In this document: positions 40,793 through 50,264 of the stretch, piece by piece
Layout of the letters: each line of letters starts with the position of its first letter
How positions within the stretch are numbered: position 1 is the stretch's first letter
From: JANNRA01 sp031401035
GTDB lineage: Bacteria > Desulfobacterota > Binatia > HRBIN30 > CADEER01
Direction: 5' to 3'
Length of the DNA: 64,000 bases
Assembly (NCBI GenBank): GCA_031401035.1
Contig: JANNRA010000065.1
Location: forward strand, 1-64,000
Program-made: the position numbers and the translations under genes
The notes under the pieces: model-generated
The model's database searches: none
Told to the model about the DNA's origin: nothing
Seen by the model: the letters and a program-made list of their open reading frames with translations, nothing else

Positions 40793-41420
40793 TGAACTGG
40801 TCGGCCTCGGCGATCGCGTTCTCCAGCGCGATCGCCAGGGTATCGACGTCGGCGGCGATCGCGGTCAGGGCGCTGCGCAGCCCCGCAACCGTTTCTGGAG
40901 TACGGGTGTGCTGCAGGAGCAGCACCTGGTCCTGCAGGGTGGCGAGCACCGGCGTCATCGCCGCGTCGGCGCGCTGCATGGCCGCCAGCACCCGGTCGTA
41001 GCGCCGCTGCGCGGCCTGGTAGCGTTCCTGGCTGCGGGCGCGCAGGCGGGCATCGGTGATCTCGGCGAGCTCGCCGCGCCATTCGGTGAACAGGGCGCCG
41101 GCGGCGGGCGGCACCGCGGCGACGCGCGTGCGCGCCTCTTCAGCGCGCTGGCTGGCCTCGTCGTAGGTGCTTCGCAAGGCCGCATACTCGTGCTCCAGGG
41201 CGCCGCCCTGGACCGCGGCGAAGGCGCGCAAGCGCTGCAGCGCGTCGGCGAACGCCGTCTTCGCGTCGTCCTGGCTGTTGCGCGCCTCCTGGAGGCGATC
41301 GACGAGGATGTCGCGCTTGGCCCAGCCGAGCTGCTCCATGGCGGCGTGATAGGCGGTACTGCAGCCGGCGGCGCCGACGAGGGCGAGCGCGACAGCGGCG
41401 AGGCGGGTCAGGCGGGTCAT
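40767..41420 (-). CDS. DUF2959 family lipoprotein
   Basis: A 217-residue exported lipoprotein with a signal sequence ending GAAGCST, so the lipidated Cys is C20. The first mature block YHAAMEQLGWAKRDILVDRLQEARNSQDDAK is the DUF2959 signature. The rest is long, charged and predicted coiled coil. Function is unknown. GGAGG lies 4 nt upstream of ATG 41420 (as CCTCC on the + strand). It converges on the helicase gene with overlap. Confidence 0.85.
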   Translation of the reverse strand: MTRLTRLAAVALALVGAAGCSTAYHAAMEQLGWAKRDILVDRLQEARNSQDDAKTAFADALQRLRAFAAVQGGALEHEYAALRSTYDEASQRAEEARTRVAAVPPAAGALFTEWRGELAEITDARLRARSQERYQAAQRRYDRVLAAMQRADAAMTPVLATLQDQVLLLQHTRTPETVAGLRSALTAIAADVDTLAIALENAIAEADQFITQLERGE

Positions 41421-41554
41421 CGATCCTCCGGGTGGTCTGCGGGGCGGATTGTGGCGCATCCGATCTTGAGTGCAAGGCCCGCTGCCCGCGGCGCGCCGCG
41501 GCTTTGTCGGCGCGCCGCGGTGCAGTAGGGTCGCCAGCCTCGAAGGGGGAGCGC

Positions 41555-41929
41555 GTGGGACGGACACTGTATTTCGGATTCTCGGCCGTCGTCTGGCTGG
41601 GGTACGGCTTGTACTGCTTTCTCAATCCGGAGGCCCTGGCGGCGTCGGCGGGCGTTGCGTTCACCAGCGCCACGGGCGCGACGGAGCTGCGCGCCATGTA
41701 CGGCGGCCTGCAGATGGCGCTCGGCGTCTTGGCGCTGCTCGGGCTGCGCGGCGGCGCATCGGCGCGCACCGCGCTGGTCGGTCTCGGCCTGGCGACGGCC
41801 GGTCTCGGCAGCGCGCGGCTGGTCGGCGCGACTCTCGACGGCGGCTGGTCGGCGTACACCCTGTTCGCCCTGGTGTTCGAGTTCGGGGCGACGGCATGGG
41901 CGGTGTCGCTGCTGCGCCGCCCGGCCTAG
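41555..41929 (+). CDS. DUF4345 family membrane protein
   Basis: A 124-residue protein with four hydrophobic helices and the family block ELRAMYGGLQMALGVLAL. It is an inner-membrane protein of unknown function. GTG 41555 is chosen: AAGGGGG lies just upstream (about 41542-41548), and the residues in front are not hydrophobic. TTGTCG 41504 with TAGGGT 41526 could be its promoter. Confidence 0.75.
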   Translation: MGRTLYFGFSAVVWLGYGLYCFLNPEALAASAGVAFTSATGATELRAMYGGLQMALGVLALLGLRGGASARTALVGLGLATAGLGSARLVGATLDGGWSAYTLFALVFEFGATAWAVSLLRRPA

Positions 41930-42044
41930 CTGACGCGGGCCCGCGCACGCGTTGGGGGACGGGCGTCGGACACGGACGATGGGCTCGCAACGACCGTTGA
42001 TCTCAGCGGGGCGAGCGACGATCGACGGTTTAAGCAGCGCCGGG

Positions 42045-43013
42045 TCAACGCATGGCGTCGGCCAGCGCGGCGCCGCTGAGCAGCGCGCACTCCACCGTCG
42101 CGCCGAGGCACCAGTCGCCGCAGGCGCCGAGGCCGAGTTGGGCGTCGTACAGGAACGCCGCGCCGAGCGGCGTGCGCGTGCGGGCGTAGCGCCAGCGATG
42201 CGCGGCGACGTGCGCCGCAGCCGGGAGCGGGCGCCCGCTGGCGGACGCAAATGCCGCCAGCAGCGCCGCCGCGACGGCGTCCGGCGTGTCCTCGATATGG
42301 AGGCTGCTCCACTGTGGCGAGCCGTGCAGCACCCACGCGTCGCCCGGCGGTCGCGCCGGCTTGCTGCTGTTGCGGGCCACCCAGGCGAGCGGGCCGCCTT
42401 CGACGAAGGCGGCATCGAAGGCGAGGGCCAAGGGGGTGGGGAAGGCGACCATCGTCGCCCAGCACGGATCGACCTCGACCGCGGCGACGCGGCTGGCCCA
42501 TTCCGGCGCCGCGGCCAGCAGCGGCACGGCCTGGGCGGCGGGGGTGGCGACGACGACGGCGACGAAGCGGCCAGGCAGGGCGACGCCGGCGTCGGTGGTT
42601 GCGGTCCAGCAATCGGCCGCGCGTGTCAGCGACGTCACGGCGCTGCCGTAGGTGATGGGTAGGGCGGCGCCGAGCGTCCGCGCCACGGCGCTCATGCCGG
42701 GCACGCCGACGTAGCGGGTCGCCGCGTCGTTGCGCGCATGGCTGACGCCGTCGCGCAGGGTGACCAGGCGGGCGGGCCAGGGCGCCACGGCGCCGGCGCC
42801 GCGCAGAGAGGCGAGCAGCGGCGTCAGGCTCGCGTCGCGAAGGCGGAAGTACTGCGCCCCGTGGTCGAAGGCGTGTCCGGCGCCGCGCCGCGTCGACAGG
42901 CGGCCGCCAGGACCACGCGCCTTGTCGACGACCACCACCTCCAGGCCCGCCGCGGCGAGACTACGCGCGCAGGCCAGGCCGGCGAGACCGGCGCCGATGA
43001 CGAGGACAGACAC
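42045..43013 (-). CDS. Renalase-like FAD-dependent oxidoreductase
   Basis: A 322-residue flavoprotein. The N-terminal VLVIGAGLAGLACARSLAAAG binds the ADP part of FAD, and VVVDKARGPGGRLSTRR is the renalase/PhrB-like second block. HAFDHGAQYF and the C-terminal GLGACGDWCLGATVECALLSG are typical of the bacterial renalase group, which oxidises isomeric dihydronicotinamides. The start is GTG 43013 without a Shine-Dalgarno site; TTGTCG 34 nt upstream might drive a nearly leaderless message. It converges on the DUF4345 gene. Confidence 0.87.
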   Translation of the reverse strand: MSVLVIGAGLAGLACARSLAAAGLEVVVVDKARGPGGRLSTRRGAGHAFDHGAQYFRLRDASLTPLLASLRGAGAVAPWPARLVTLRDGVSHARNDAATRYVGVPGMSAVARTLGAALPITYGSAVTSLTRAADCWTATTDAGVALPGRFVAVVVATPAAQAVPLLAAAPEWASRVAAVEVDPCWATMVAFPTPLALAFDAAFVEGGPLAWVARNSSKPARPPGDAWVLHGSPQWSSLHIEDTPDAVAAALLAAFASASGRPLPAAAHVAAHRWRYARTRTPLGAAFLYDAQLGLGACGDWCLGATVECALLSGAALADAMR

Positions 43014-43069
43014 GGCCGTAGTGTCGCAGACCTGGCGGCGCCGACAAGGGAGCGCGTGGCGGGTGCGCG

Positions 43070-44362
43070 TCAGCCTTCGGCGGCCAGCAGCGCCAAGCCG
43101 CGCGCGACGGTGATCAGTTCGTCGCCGCCGCGCACCTTGGCGGCGCCGAAGCGGTCGGCGAAGACGCCGCGCACGCTCGGCACCAGGGAGGAGCCGCCGG
43201 TGAGGAAGACGCGATCGACGGCGCTGGCCGCCACACTACACCGCTCCAGGAGGCGGTCGACACAGCCGGCGATGCGCGCCAGCTCGACGCCGATCCAGCC
43301 CTCGAAGGCAGCCCGTTCGATGTCGGCGATGATCGGCTGCGGTGTGTCGTCGAAGCAGAAGCCGGCGTGCGGCGCATGCGAAAGCATCAGCTTGGCGCGC
43401 TCGACCTCTTGGTACAGCGCGTAGCCGAGGTCGTGGCTGACGAGGTGCCGGAGCGCCGCCAGGCGATCGGGCGCCTCGGCCTGGCGCTGCAGGCGGCGCA
43501 GGGTGTCGAGAGTCTCGGGCGTGGCGAGCAGCGAGAGATCCTCCCAGCGTTCGAGGCGGCTGTAGATCCACGAGGGAATCGGCAGGCGCTGTCCGCCTTC
43601 CGACCGGCGCTTCGAGCCCAGGCCGAGGGCCGGCGAGACGACGGCACGCACCAGGCGGGCGTCGAAACTGTTGCCGGCGATGGGCACGCCGTCGACGCCG
43701 AGGATGGTTTCGACGCGGCTGCCGCGGCGGCGCGCGCCGGGGCCGAGGGCGATCAGGCAGAAGTCGCTGGTGCCGCCGCCGAAGTCGCCGATCAGCACCA
43801 ACTCGTCGTGGTCGAGGCCGCGCTCGTACTCGTAGGCGGCGGCGACCGGCTCATAGGCGAAGGCGGCCTGCGCGAAGCCGGCCAGCTCGGCGGCGCGGGT
43901 GAGGCGAGCGAGGGCGGCGTCGTCGCGGGCCGGGTCGACCGCCCCGCCGGCGTCGACGACGAAATGCACCGGGCGGCCGAGCAGCACCGCCTCGCCAGGA
44001 TCGCCGAGTTGCGCCGTCGCGGCGGCGCGCAGGGCGCCGAGCATCTGCGCCACCAGCTCCTCGAGGGTGAACTTCCAGCCGAAGACGTAGGTGCCCTCGA
44101 AGAGGGTGCTGGCCAGGAACGACTTCAACGACTGCATGAAGCGGCCGCCGCCGCTGGCGGCGCGGTAGGCGTCGAGGGCCGCCGGGCCGGCCAGCGCGTG
44201 CGGCGCCTGTCCGTAGGTCGCCAGCTCCGGGCTGAAGTACAGCACCGAGCGGAAGGTGGTGCTCTGCTGGCCGGCGAGTGCGAAGCTCGCCAGGCGGGCT
44301 GGGCCGCCCGGGACGGCCCGGGCGACAGCGCTGTTGGTGGTGCCGAAATCGAGGCCGAGCAC
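43070..44362 (-). CDS. Hsp70/actin-fold ATPase (YegD-like) without substrate domain
   Basis: A 430-residue protein with the Hsp70 nucleotide-binding fold: LGLDFGTTNSAVA (phosphate 1), VLIGDFGGGTSDF (phosphate 2) and VFLTGGSSLVPSV (adenosine). FMQSLKSFLA is typical of the YegD-like group. Unlike DnaK it has no C-terminal peptide-binding domain, so its clients would be bound otherwise. The start is GTG 44362, 7 nt after the stop of the ClpP-like gene, so the two are translationally coupled and may work together in protein quality control. Confidence 0.88.
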   Translation of the reverse strand: MLGLDFGTTNSAVARAVPGGPARLASFALAGQQSTTFRSVLYFSPELATYGQAPHALAGPAALDAYRAASGGGRFMQSLKSFLASTLFEGTYVFGWKFTLEELVAQMLGALRAAATAQLGDPGEAVLLGRPVHFVVDAGGAVDPARDDAALARLTRAAELAGFAQAAFAYEPVAAAYEYERGLDHDELVLIGDFGGGTSDFCLIALGPGARRRGSRVETILGVDGVPIAGNSFDARLVRAVVSPALGLGSKRRSEGGQRLPIPSWIYSRLERWEDLSLLATPETLDTLRRLQRQAEAPDRLAALRHLVSHDLGYALYQEVERAKLMLSHAPHAGFCFDDTPQPIIADIERAAFEGWIGVELARIAGCVDRLLERCSVAASAVDRVFLTGGSSLVPSVRGVFADRFGAAKVRGGDELITVARGLALLAAEG

Positions 44363-44369
44363 CGCCCGG

Positions 44370-44966
44370 TCAGCGCTTGAGGTCGGCCATGCTGCTGATG
44401 ATCCGCCCCACCAGGCCGTAGTCTTTCGCCGCTTCGGCGGTCATCCAGAAGTTGCGCTCGGTATCCTTCTCGACCTTCTTGACCGGCTGGCCGGTCTGAT
44501 CGGAGATGACGCGATTGAGCCGCGCGCGCATCTTCAGGATCTCCTCGGCCTCGATCTCGAGATCGGTGGCGCGGCCGTAGTTGCCGCCGCCGGGCTGGTG
44601 CAGCATGAAGCGCGTGTTGGGCAGGCACAGGCGCTGCTCGCGCGGCACCGCGAGATAGATGTGCGCGCCGGCGCTCGCCACCCAGCCGGTGCCGACGATG
44701 CGCACGCGCGGGGCGATGAACGTCAGCATATCGTGGATGGTGTCGCCGGCTTCGACATGGCCGCCGGGCGAGTGCAGGTAGAGGGTGATGTCGTCCTCCG
44801 AGGCGGCGGCCAGGGCAAGCAGCTGCTCGGTCACCGTCCGCGCCAACTCGGAGTGGATCTCGCCGCAGATGACGATGTTGCGCGAGTCGAACAGTTTCTG
44901 CGCCAGGCTGGCCCGCGTCGCCATCTCGGCCAGGGGATTGCTCATCGATTGATCGTGTTCAGGCAT
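44370..44966 (-). CDS. ClpP-like protease subunit with Asp-to-Asn change
   Basis: A 198-residue protein of the ClpP family. Ser and His of the triad align: S98 in GWVASAGAH and H123 in FMLHQPGGG, 25 residues apart as in E. coli. The third residue, 49 positions after the His, is N172 in DTERNFW instead of Asp. Activity may be weak or depend on another subunit; Asn could also be fixed in a subfamily. ATG 44966 is chosen because GGAGG lies 5 nt upstream; an earlier ATG (44978) would put that site inside the gene. No clpX or second clpP is next to it. Confidence 0.88.
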   Translation of the reverse strand: MPEHDQSMSNPLAEMATRASLAQKLFDSRNIVICGEIHSELARTVTEQLLALAAASEDDITLYLHSPGGHVEAGDTIHDMLTFIAPRVRIVGTGWVASAGAHIYLAVPREQRLCLPNTRFMLHQPGGGNYGRATDLEIEAEEILKMRARLNRVISDQTGQPVKKVEKDTERNFWMTAEAAKDYGLVGRIISSMADLKR

Positions 44967-45045
44967 CACATCCTCCATCGGTGTCCTTACACCGCGCGGC
45001 GCGGTGGGCCAACCGAGGGGGGTGGCGCGCCGCGGCGCGGCGCGA

Positions 45046-45051
45046 TTGACA
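45046..45051 (+). promoter_or_regulatory. Candidate -35 box of the TauE/SafE-like gene
   Basis: A perfect TTGACA lies 46 nt before ATG 45092. No good -10 element follows (CAGTCG at the 17-bp distance). GGGAGG stands before the start codon. Confidence 0.35.
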
Positions 45052-45091
45052 TCGCCGCGGGGCTCGGCCAGTCGCAGCGCGGGAGGACGCG

Positions 45092-45442
45092 ATGCTCGGT
45101 ATTCTGGTTGGACTGATCGGCGGCGTGATGAGTGGGCTCACCGGTCTCGGCGGCGGCTTCATCATGGTGCCGCTGCTGGTCTATCTGTTCGGCATGACGC
45201 AGCACGCGGCGCAGGGCACCTCGCTGGCGGTGTTGCTGCCGCCGCTCGGGGTGTTCGCCTTCATGCATTACTACAACAATGGGCACGTCGACGTCCGCGT
45301 GGCGGTGCTGATCGCCGTCGGCTTCGTCATCGGCGGCTACGGCGGCGGGTGGTTGGCACAGCACATCTCCGGGCCGATGCTGCGCAAGGGCTTCGCGGTG
45401 ATGATGGCCGCTATCGCCGCGGACATGTTCTTCCGGAAATGA
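45092..45442 (+). CDS. Half-length TauE/SafE (TSUP) family membrane protein
   Basis: A 116-residue membrane protein with three to four helices. GLIGGVMSGLTGLGGGFIMVPLLVYLFGMTQHAAQGTSL is the first half of the sulfite exporter TauE/SafE family, whose members usually have about 250 residues and an internal repeat. A half-size protein would need to dimerise. A GGAGG site precedes ATG 45092. Divergent from the ClpP-like gene, with 125 bp between. Confidence 0.85.
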   Translation: MLGILVGLIGGVMSGLTGLGGGFIMVPLLVYLFGMTQHAAQGTSLAVLLPPLGVFAFMHYYNNGHVDVRVAVLIAVGFVIGGYGGGWLAQHISGPMLRKGFAVMMAAIAADMFFRK

Positions 45443-45503
45443 GGTCAGTCGATGCGCGCGTCGGCCTCGATCCGGCGGCGTGCCCGCCGCAAGTCCGGCC
45501 GGG

Positions 45504-45545
45504 ATCTGGCCCGTCCCCCCGCGCGCGCGGGGGGACGGGCCAGAT
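45504..45545. terminator. Perfect 21-bp palindrome, bidirectional terminator
   Basis: Left half 45504-45524 and right half 45525-45545 are exact reverse complements with no spacer, giving a 42-bp palindrome. It lies between convergent genes, 3 bp from the stop of the minus-strand gene, and could stop transcription in both directions. No T-tract is present. Confidence 0.7.
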
Positions 45546-45548
45546 GCG

Positions 45549-48254
45549 TTACTGCGCGTTGCGGCCGATGAAGGCGCTCAGCGGCGCCAGGACGTTGTTG
45601 TCCAGGTCATCCTCGGCCGTCAGCACGTCGACGTGCGCGAAGCCTTCGCTGATGTACACCTCGAAGCCGCCGGCGACGGCGCCGAAGGTCGGGAAGGCGG
45701 GGTTGGGGGTGATGGCGTCGACGACGCGCGGGGTCGCGCCGACGCAGCTCGGGGCGTTGCAGGCGCCGATGCTGTTGGCGAAGCCGATGAAGCGCCCCGG
45801 CACCGGTACCAGGCCGTTGCTGCCGCCGAAGCCGATCACCGGGATGTTGATGGCGGCGGCCTGCGTGAGGTTCTCGATGTCGCGCCGGCCGCGGCCGACC
45901 GACAGGGCGGTCGAGTCGAGGCTGACCGACTGCGAGCATTCGGCGTTGGTGGTGCAGGCGGCACCGACGTTGCCGGCGCTGCACACCAGGGCGGTGCAGA
46001 CGCCGCTGACGCTGGTGACACTGAGGCCGCTCGACGGGTAGTACCAGTCGGTGAAGTTGCCCTGGCCGGCGTAGAAGGTGGTCAGGACGCGCGAGAAGTC
46101 GGACGGCTCTTTCTCCTGTCCCCACACGGTGCCGGGCAGGGTCACCGGCGCGGCGCCGTTGTTCGGCAGCGCCAGCGGCGGCAACGGGCCTTCGCTGATG
46201 TCGAGCCAGGTGGTCAGCGGGCCGACCATCGGGCCGGCGGCGCCGACCGAGGTGGCGACGAAGGTGGCGATGGCGGCGATGAAGCCGTCGTCGTCGATGA
46301 ACGAGCCGATGCCGCCCATGACCGTCGCTTGCGGCAGCGCGCCCAGCGTCGCCAGTTCGGGGACCTTGGCGACGGCGTTGTTGCCGGGCGCGCCCTGGTC
46401 GACCTGCAGGATGATCTGGCCGCCGTCGGGATCGGTGATGCCCTGGATCGCCGCCGGCTCGACCGCGGCCAGGATGCGCGCGTTGAGCAGCGCCGAGGTG
46501 GAGTAGGCGGTCGTCGCCCCCGTGCACTTCGGCGGCGTCTGGCCCATGCAGGCCGTCGCCTCGGTGGCGACGGTGCAGGCGGTGGTGCCGTTGACGCAAC
46601 GGCCGGCGTTGTCGCGCACGGCGCCGAACAGGCCGCCGTCGAACTTGGCCTCGATGCGGTCGAGGGTGTCGGCGGTCAACGGCGTGGCGCTGACCGAGCC
46701 GCCGCCGCCCTCGAGCAGGACCAGGCCGCGCAGCTTGGCGTAGCCGGGGTCGGCGGGTCCGACGCCGCTGAGGTTGAAGTCGGTCGCCGCGTAGCGCGCC
46801 GTGAAGCCGGTGCCGGCCGAGTGGCCACCGAGGAAGACATTCTGGTTCTTGGCGATGGTGCGCGCCTTCTCGACGATGGCGTCGAGGTCGCGCGAGAACG
46901 TCAGCGGCGTCCAGTTGGCGATGAAGGCGGTCTCCGCCTGGCCGTTGTGGAAGACGGCGCGGCGGTTGGGGCCGGCCACCAGGTCGGGCGACAGCGGCAG
47001 CGTCAGCTCGGCGCCGAACAGCCAGTCGAGCGCGATCAGCGGGTCGGCCGCCGCCTCGGCGATGTCGAGGCCGATGGTGTCCTCGAGCTGGTTCGAGCGG
47101 CGGTCGTAGGCCCACACCTCGAGCACCTGGCCCTCGTCGGCGAGGACGCGCGGCAGCAGGTTCTCCGCCAACAGCTTGAAGTCGTTGGCGCCGCCCTCGA
47201 AACCGGGGATGAGGATCAGGATGGCGTCCGGCGCGGTGGTCGTCGCGCTCAGGCGATAGCGGGTGTAGCGGGCGTTGTTGAGGTTGACGTTGCTGGCGCC
47301 GTATTGCGTCACCAGCTTGGGGTAGGCGGCGCTGGACACGCCAGGCGAACCCGGCGTGTCGGCCGGCTCGGCCAGGCTGCGCAGCTGGAAGGTGTCGCGC
47401 GGGCAGCTCATGTTCTCCTGCCCGTCGTCGAACTTGTCGCAGTCGACCGCCAGATTGTCGGCGGCGTTGAGGGTCAGGCAGACGCGGCACTCGACCCGTT
47501 CGTCGATGCAGTCGGCGAGCGTGACGCCGGTCAGGCCGGCGCAGGCGCCCGCGACGGCGACGGCGGTGTTGACCGCTGCGGCGTCGCACTTCTTGGCGAT
47601 CGCGTCGGCGAGCTTGGCGACGCGCTTGGCAATCTTGCCCTTGCCGTCTTCGGCGATCGAGCCCGGGGTGGTGTCCTCGTCGACGCAGTCCTCGAGCGCC
47701 GCGGCGTTAAGCGCGCCGGCCTTCAGGACCGACTTCTTGCAGGCGAGGAAGGTCTTGAACTTGGTCGCCGCCACCTTCTCGGTGGCCTTGGCGACCGCCC
47801 GCTGGCAGCCGCAGGCGGGCTCGTCGACGGCGCAGTCGATCGCCGCATTGCGCAACGAGGCACCGAAGACGTCGGCGAGCAGATCGAGCGATCCGCCGCG
47901 CGCGGCGGCGCTGAGCACCGCCGAGAGGGTGTCAATGGGCGGGCCGAAGGTGGGCGGCGTCCTCACACAGAGCGCCGTGAAATCGGCGGCGAGTTTGGCC
48001 TCGACAGCGGCGACGTTGCCCTTGTTGTCGGCGCGCAGGCACTCGTCGGCGCTCTGATTGGGCGCCAGATTGCCGCCGCCGGCGTTCGCCAGGCAGGCGA
48101 CGTTCTCCTTGCCCTGCGTCGCGGCGAGCTTGGCGAGTGCCTTGTTCAGCCCGTTCAGACATTTCTGCTGGTCGCCGTCGAGCTGCGCCAGCGCGGCACC
48201 GGCGGTGAGCAGAGCGGCGGCCACGGCCCCCGGAATCATCGATCGCACCGTCAT
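45549..48254 (-). CDS. Large secreted alpha/beta hydrolase with N-terminal Cys-rich helical region
   Basis: A 901-residue exported protein. A signal peptide (about 1-24, ending GAALAQ) is followed by roughly 260 residues of Cys-containing helical repeats (KCLNGLNKALAKLAAT, CQRAVAKATEKVAATKFKTF), seen in other secreted proteins of such genomes. The rest is an alpha/beta-hydrolase domain. The nucleophile is S479 in GGHSAGTGF, after ILILIPGFEGGANDF and VWAYDRRSNQLEDT, which suggests an esterase or lipase-like enzyme. FAHVDVLTAEDD near the C-terminus could hold the His base. Substrate unknown. ATG 48254 directly follows GGGGGG; ATG 48239 is an alternative start with better spacing. Confidence 0.8.
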   Translation of the reverse strand: MTVRSMIPGAVAAALLTAGAALAQLDGDQQKCLNGLNKALAKLAATQGKENVACLANAGGGNLAPNQSADECLRADNKGNVAAVEAKLAADFTALCVRTPPTFGPPIDTLSAVLSAAARGGSLDLLADVFGASLRNAAIDCAVDEPACGCQRAVAKATEKVAATKFKTFLACKKSVLKAGALNAAALEDCVDEDTTPGSIAEDGKGKIAKRVAKLADAIAKKCDAAAVNTAVAVAGACAGLTGVTLADCIDERVECRVCLTLNAADNLAVDCDKFDDGQENMSCPRDTFQLRSLAEPADTPGSPGVSSAAYPKLVTQYGASNVNLNNARYTRYRLSATTTAPDAILILIPGFEGGANDFKLLAENLLPRVLADEGQVLEVWAYDRRSNQLEDTIGLDIAEAAADPLIALDWLFGAELTLPLSPDLVAGPNRRAVFHNGQAETAFIANWTPLTFSRDLDAIVEKARTIAKNQNVFLGGHSAGTGFTARYAATDFNLSGVGPADPGYAKLRGLVLLEGGGGSVSATPLTADTLDRIEAKFDGGLFGAVRDNAGRCVNGTTACTVATEATACMGQTPPKCTGATTAYSTSALLNARILAAVEPAAIQGITDPDGGQIILQVDQGAPGNNAVAKVPELATLGALPQATVMGGIGSFIDDDGFIAAIATFVATSVGAAGPMVGPLTTWLDISEGPLPPLALPNNGAAPVTLPGTVWGQEKEPSDFSRVLTTFYAGQGNFTDWYYPSSGLSVTSVSGVCTALVCSAGNVGAACTTNAECSQSVSLDSTALSVGRGRRDIENLTQAAAINIPVIGFGGSNGLVPVPGRFIGFANSIGACNAPSCVGATPRVVDAITPNPAFPTFGAVAGGFEVYISEGFAHVDVLTAEDDLDNNVLAPLSAFIGRNAQ

Positions 48255-48263
48255 CCCCCCAAA

Positions 48264-48285
48264 GGTTACTGATTGTGTTGTAACC
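48264..48285. promoter_or_regulatory. Inverted repeat in the promoter gap of the secreted hydrolase
   Basis: GGTTAC (48264-48269) and GTAACC (48280-48285) form a 6-bp inverted repeat with a 10-bp A+T-rich spacer. It lies about 10-30 nt upstream of the hydrolase start codon on the minus strand, in the most A+T-rich patch nearby. It resembles an operator overlapping a promoter. Confidence 0.35.
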
Positions 48286-48432
48286 AGTATTGCTGGCGAA
48301 CCGGTTGAGGCAATGGGGTTCGACGCAATCGGTCTGGTTGGCGCACCGCGGCCGCGTCAGTCGTCCTCGGCGGGCAAGGCGGTGAATTGACACGATTGGT
48401 GAGCCGCCTTGACCGCGTCGCCGCGCTCCGCG

Positions 48433-49700
<1,268 letters not shown>

Positions 49701-49707
<7 letters not shown>

Positions 49708-50264
49708 CCCTGCCGAATTTCCTCTCCCTGCTGCGCATCGTCGCCATCCCGATCTTCCTGATCTTCCTGGCCAACGGGAACTTCGCCGCCGCCTTCATGC
49801 TGTTCGTGGCGGCGGGCGTCACCGACACCGTCGACGGCACGCTGGCGCGGCTCACCGACAGCGGCACGAGCCTCGGCGCGGTACTCGATCCGATGGCGGA
49901 CAAACTGCTGCTGCTCAGTTCCTTCATCGTCCTCGGCTTCAGCGGCGCCATCCCCAGCTGGCTCGCCATCCTGGTCGTCCTGCGCGACGTCATCGTCGTG
50001 CTCGGCTACGGCGCCTTCTTCGTGGTCCATCAGGAATGGATGGACGTCGCCCCCAGCCGCCTCGGCAAGATGAGCACCTTTCTGCAGCTCTTCACCGTCG
50101 GCGTCGCGCTCCTGATCCTGGCCCGTCCGGCGCTGCCGCTGGCGACCCCGGCGCTGGCGCTGCAGCTGGGCGCGGGCGCGCTCACCGCGGCATCGGGCAT
50201 CCACTACGTCTACCGTGGATTGTTGTGGCATCAGCGGCGCGGTAGCGTCAGCAGCGCCGAATGA
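49701..50264 (+). CDS. CDP-alcohol phosphatidyltransferase (PgsA-like)
   Basis: A 187-residue inner-membrane enzyme of phospholipid synthesis with several hydrophobic helices. The family motif D-G-x2-A-R-x8-G-x3-D-x3-D is complete: D45, G46, A49, R50, G59, D63, D67. The N-terminal LTLPNFLSLLRIVAIPIFL points to the PgsA group (phosphatidylglycerophosphate or cardiolipin synthesis). The exact substrate is not certain. Its ATG overlaps the hflX stop, and its stop overlaps the ATG of the LolA-like gene, so hflX, this gene and the next are one operon. Confidence 0.9.

Noticed and set aside
45480..48272. 930-codon open frame on the plus strand opposite the secreted hydrolase
   Set aside because: Minus strand has a signal peptide, a GHSAG nucleophile and Cys pattern; the plus frame is Gly/Ala/Val/Asp-rich shadow sequence.
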